This document shows positions 7,277 to 9,294 of a stretch of DNA of 9,294 bases, piece by piece; positions within the stretch are counted from its first letter, which is position 1, and each line of letters begins with the position of its first letter. The stretch covers positions 1 to 9,294 of the forward strand of contig CATYZV010000050.1 of NCBI GenBank assembly GCA_958415865.1, read 5' to 3'. The notes beneath the pieces were generated by a model that worked only from the letters and a program-made list of their open reading frames with translations, ran no database searches and had not been told where the DNA came from. The position numbers and the translations under genes were made by a program. The DNA comes from an uncultured Selenomonadaceae bacterium. Lineage in GTDB: Bacteria; Bacillota; Negativicutes; Selenomonadales; Selenomonadaceae.

Positions 7277-7305
7277 TTGATAGTGTTTGGTCAATGCGTT
7301 ATAAT
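7277..7305 (+). promoter_or_regulatory. Sigma-70-type promoter of the hem operon
   Basis: TTGATA at 7277-7282 (5 of 6) and a perfect TATAAT at 7300-7305 are separated by the ideal 17 bases. Transcription would begin near 7312, giving a leader of about 50 bases before the first gene. This is the best promoter in the window. No terminator separates it from the secretin stop at 7270, so read-through from upstream is also possible. Confidence 0.75.
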
Positions 7306-7313
7306 TATATTAC
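7299..7313. promoter_or_regulatory. PerR-box-like 7-1-7 site over the -10 element
   Basis: TTATAATTATATTAC matches the Bacillus PerR consensus (TTATAAT-N-ATTATAA) at 11 of 14 defined positions, with a perfect left half and four of seven on the right. It covers the -10 hexamer and the likely start site, where a repressor would block transcription. The B. subtilis hemA operon is PerR-controlled, which makes the placement suggestive. AT-rich DNA gives such matches by chance, so this is tentative. Confidence 0.28.
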
Positions 7314-7326
7314 GATAGAAAAGGTG

Positions 7327-7341
7327 AATATGATTCATATT
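7327..7341. promoter_or_regulatory. Perfect 15-base inverted repeat in the hem leader
   Basis: AATATGA-T-TCATATT is a perfect 7-1-7 palindrome just downstream of the predicted start site. Its centre is 28 bases from the centre of the PerR-like site. As RNA it would be a weak AU-rich hairpin, so a dimeric repressor operator is the likelier reading. The half-site does not match the Fur, PerR, Rex or CodY consensus as I know them. Confidence 0.4.
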
Positions 7342-7361
7342 TTGCAAAAGAGGTGGAGTTA

Positions 7362-7994
7362 TTGTATCCCGTTAATTTGATTTTAGATGATAAGCCCGTT
7401 ATCGTTTTAGGCGGCGGACACGTAGCACTGCGCAAGATCGAAGGCCTGCTGGAGGCTAAGGCAAAGGTTACTGTCGTATCGCCGGAAATTGTAGAAGGCA
7501 TAAAAAAGCTCGTGGAGAATAAAGAAATTGCATGGATAAAAAAGTGCTATGAAAAGAGCGATTTGAAAGGCTTTGAACTCATCGTCTGCGCGGTGGGCAA
7601 TGAAGAAGTGAATAAAATCGTCTATGCTGATGCGCATGAGCTTAGGATATTGATCAACGTAGTAGACCGTTTTGAGCTGTGCGATTTTGCCCTGCCGGCG
7701 AAGATACGGCGCGGCAATCTGCTCGTAACGTTTTCGACCAACGGCAAGTCGCCTGCTCTGTCGCGCTATCTGCGCCAGACGATGGAAAAAGAATTTGACG
7801 ATACGTATGCCATCTGGCTCGACCGCCTCAATGTTCTGCGCGGCGAGGCGATAGCGGCTCTGCCCACTGCCGATGACCGCGAGATCTTTTGGCGCAGTGC
7901 GCTTAGCGACGACGTGATGGCACTCGTAAAGCAGAAGAAATACGATGAAGCGGAGGAATCAATCAGAAATGCAATTAGCCGTTTTAGGGCTTAA
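7362..7994 (+). CDS. Precorrin-2 dehydrogenase/sirohydrochlorin ferrochelatase (CysG N-domain type)
   Basis: This 210-residue cytoplasmic enzyme matches the N-terminal module of CysG and yeast Met8p. It oxidises precorrin-2 to sirohydrochlorin with NAD+ and in many members also inserts iron to form siroheme. The NAD-binding loop is VLGGGHVALRK at 15-25. INVVDRFELCDF at 98-109 carries Asp102, equivalent to the catalytic Asp of CysG, and STNGKSPALSRYLR at 125-138 is the conserved loop and helix. The remaining C-terminal helical part completes the usual 200-220 residue length; no methyltransferase domain is fused. I chose TTG 7362 because the in-frame GTG at 7353 lies inside the Shine-Dalgarno AGAGGTGGAG (7349-7358); the GTG would add three residues. 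It is the first gene of the hem operon and overlaps hemA by 26 bases, implying coupled translation. Confidence 0.9.
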   Translation: MYPVNLILDDKPVIVLGGGHVALRKIEGLLEAKAKVTVVSPEIVEGIKKLVENKEIAWIKKCYEKSDLKGFELIVCAVGNEEVNKIVYADAHELRILINVVDRFELCDFALPAKIRRGNLLVTFSTNGKSPALSRYLRQTMEKEFDDTYAIWLDRLNVLRGEAIAALPTADDREIFWRSALSDDVMALVKQKKYDEAEESIRNAISRFRA

Positions 7995-9258
7995 TCACAA
8001 GACTGTGCCGGTAGAAGTTAGAGAACGTTTTGCCATTTCTGCCGAAAATATCACTAATGGGCTGCACCATCTCGATGATTACGACGGCATTAAAGAATCT
8101 GTGATACTGTCCACTTGCAACCGCACGGAAATATATGCTGTGCTGGAGGATGCAGATGAGGATAAATGCTCAATGAAGGAATTTTTCCTCGCTCTGGCAG
8201 GCAGCAGTGATGCCAAGGAAGAATATTTCTACTATTATACTGATGAAGCGTGCATTCGTCATTTGTTCGCTGTTACATCGAGTCTCGATTCTTTGATAAT
8301 CGGTGAGGGACAGATATTGAGCCAAGTGAAAAAAGCGTATTCCATGGCGCGTGAAGCTAATGCGACTGATACGATTTTGAATACGCTTTTTCATCGTGCT
8401 ATCACCACCGGCAAGAGGGTGCGCACGGAAACGAAGATAGCCTTCAATGCTGTTTCTGTCAGCTATGCAGCCGTACAGCTCGCCTTGAAGCTGTTCGGCT
8501 CGCTGGAAGGTCATAATGCCTTGATATTCGGCGCAGGCCAGATGGCAGAATTGACGGCACGCAATTTAAAAGGCAAGGGTGCAGGCAAGATATTCGTCGT
8601 CAACCGCCATATAGCAAAGGCAAAAACGTTGGCGGAAGAATTCGGCGGCGAAGCACTGACCTTCCGCGAAGCGATGCGCCATGCCGACGATATAGATATC
8701 GTCGTAACGTCTACCGGTGCGCCGCATTACGTGGTAACGCCGTGGGAGACACAGCTGTTCATGTCGCATAGAAACGGCAGGCCCATCGTCATAATCGACA
8801 TAGCCGTGCCGCGCGATGTCGATCCAGATGTAGAAGCGATAAAAGGCGTTACGCTCTACAATATCGACGATCTGGAAGCAGTCGTAGAAGAAAATATTCA
8901 TGAACGTGAGCTGGAAGCAGTGCAGGCACAGAAGATAATCGATGAAGAAACGCAGTCCATTCTGGAGCGTTTCCAATATCTGTCCTGCCAGCCCGTAATG
9001 GCGCGCCTTTCCCATAAAGCAGAGCGCATCCGCCGCCGCGAGCTCAAGCGCGCGATGGCAAAGCTGCCCGATATCAGCGAAGAAGAGTATCGCGTGATAC
9101 GCCATATGTCGCATATGATCGTGCGCAAATTGCTGCGCGAACCGATGATACGGCTCAATCAGTCGGCAGGCACGCCGGATGAGCAGTATTACATGGAAGC
9201 TGTAGCAAAGCTGTTTAAAATGGATGTATTAAAGGAGCAAAATAAAAGTGCGGAGTAA
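7969..9258 (+). CDS. hemA: Glutamyl-tRNA reductase
   Basis: This 429-residue cytoplasmic enzyme reduces glutamyl-tRNA(Glu) with NADPH to glutamate-1-semialdehyde, the first committed step of C5-pathway tetrapyrrole synthesis. The N-terminus LAVLGLNHKTVPVEVRER is diagnostic. The catalytic Cys50 sits in LSTCNRTEIY, and His99 in RHLFAV corresponds to the conserved active-site His. The DSLIIGEGQILSQVKKAY block (107-124) and the NADPH fold with FGAGQMAE at 187-194 follow, then IDIAVPRDVDP at 276-286, and the helical dimerisation region (about 310-415, with RRRELKRAMAKLP at 356-368). ATG 7969 is chosen over an in-frame ATG at 7945 because the family N-terminus begins there and GGAGGA lies at 7952-7957. 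It starts inside the preceding gene and ends 11 bases into hemC, so translational coupling along the operon is likely. Length and motifs indicate an intact enzyme. Confidence 0.97.
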   Translation: MQLAVLGLNHKTVPVEVRERFAISAENITNGLHHLDDYDGIKESVILSTCNRTEIYAVLEDADEDKCSMKEFFLALAGSSDAKEEYFYYYTDEACIRHLFAVTSSLDSLIIGEGQILSQVKKAYSMAREANATDTILNTLFHRAITTGKRVRTETKIAFNAVSVSYAAVQLALKLFGSLEGHNALIFGAGQMAELTARNLKGKGAGKIFVVNRHIAKAKTLAEEFGGEALTFREAMRHADDIDIVVTSTGAPHYVVTPWETQLFMSHRNGRPIVIIDIAVPRDVDPDVEAIKGVTLYNIDDLEAVVEENIHERELEAVQAQKIIDEETQSILERFQYLSCQPVMARLSHKAERIRRRELKRAMAKLPDISEEEYRVIRHMSHMIVRKLLREPMIRLNQSAGTPDEQYYMEAVAKLFKMDVLKEQNKSAE

Positions 9259-9294
9259 AATTGTAATCGGCACGCGCGCCAGCCAGCTGGCACT
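9248..9294 (+). CDS. hemC: Porphobilinogen deaminase, N-terminal fragment cut by window edge
   Basis: Only 15 complete codons are in view: GTG 9248 followed by RSKIVIGTRASQLAL, the conserved N-terminus of hydroxymethylbilane synthase (family form roughly xIxIGTRxSxLAL). The enzyme joins four porphobilinogens into hydroxymethylbilane, two steps after ALA. A strong AAGGAG at 9232-9237, ten bases before the GTG, supports this start. It overlaps the end of hemA by 11 bases. The gene continues past the window, so intactness cannot be judged. Confidence 0.9.
   Translation, partial: MRSKIVIGTRASQLA

Noticed and set aside
7353..7361. GTG 7353 as the start of precorrin-2 dehydrogenase
   Set aside because: The GTG is part of the AGAGGTGGAG ribosome binding site, the same situation as GTG 2355 before the mutase. 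TTG 7362 is better spaced, although only three residues are at stake.

Overview
The window looks like ordinary chromosome from a diderm Firmicute, probably Negativicutes (Selenomonas, Megamonas or Mitsuokella relatives). This is inferred. The genes use Firmicute-style strong Shine-Dalgarno sequences of the AGGAGG/GAGGTGG type, yet a signal-peptide-bearing secretin at 5981-7270 implies an outer membrane. Every supported gene is on the + strand. I see no mobile element, tRNA, rRNA, CRISPR array or phage gene. No gene-free gap exceeds about 125 bases.

Layout. (1) 70-828 encodes a two-helix DUF218 (YdcF/ElyC-type) envelope protein, and 886-2241 encodes a MATE-family exporter. (2) 2364-3719 is a phosphomannomutase/phosphoglucomutase and 3762-5219 is glucose-6-phosphate isomerase. 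They form a compact, codon-optimised sugar-phosphate pair closed by a textbook intrinsic terminator at 5264-5291. (3) 5313-5945 is a PilP/GspC-like bitopic inner-membrane protein and 5981-7270 is a short PilQ/GspD-family secretin. This two-gene outer-membrane channel module has no other pilus or secretion gene beside it. (4) From a good sigma-70-type promoter at 7277-7305 runs a tetrapyrrole operon: precorrin-2 dehydrogenase (7362-7994), hemA (7969-9258) and the first codons of hemC (9248 to the window edge). Each gene overlaps the next.

How they work together. The mutase and isomerase link fructose-6-P, glucose-6-P and hexose-1-phosphates, feeding glycolysis and the sugar nucleotides for envelope polysaccharides. 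The hem genes make tetrapyrrole from glutamyl-tRNA, and the precorrin-2 dehydrogenase at the head of the operon points to siroheme (and possibly cobalamin) as an end product.

The most interesting parts are the isolated secretin pair with its TTG start and out-of-frame decoy ATG, two 7-1-7 inverted repeats at the hem promoter (one resembling a PerR box), and a small palindromic motif that occurs on both sides of the mutase-isomerase pair. I found no clear evidence for a wholly new system. Most of the window is housekeeping.
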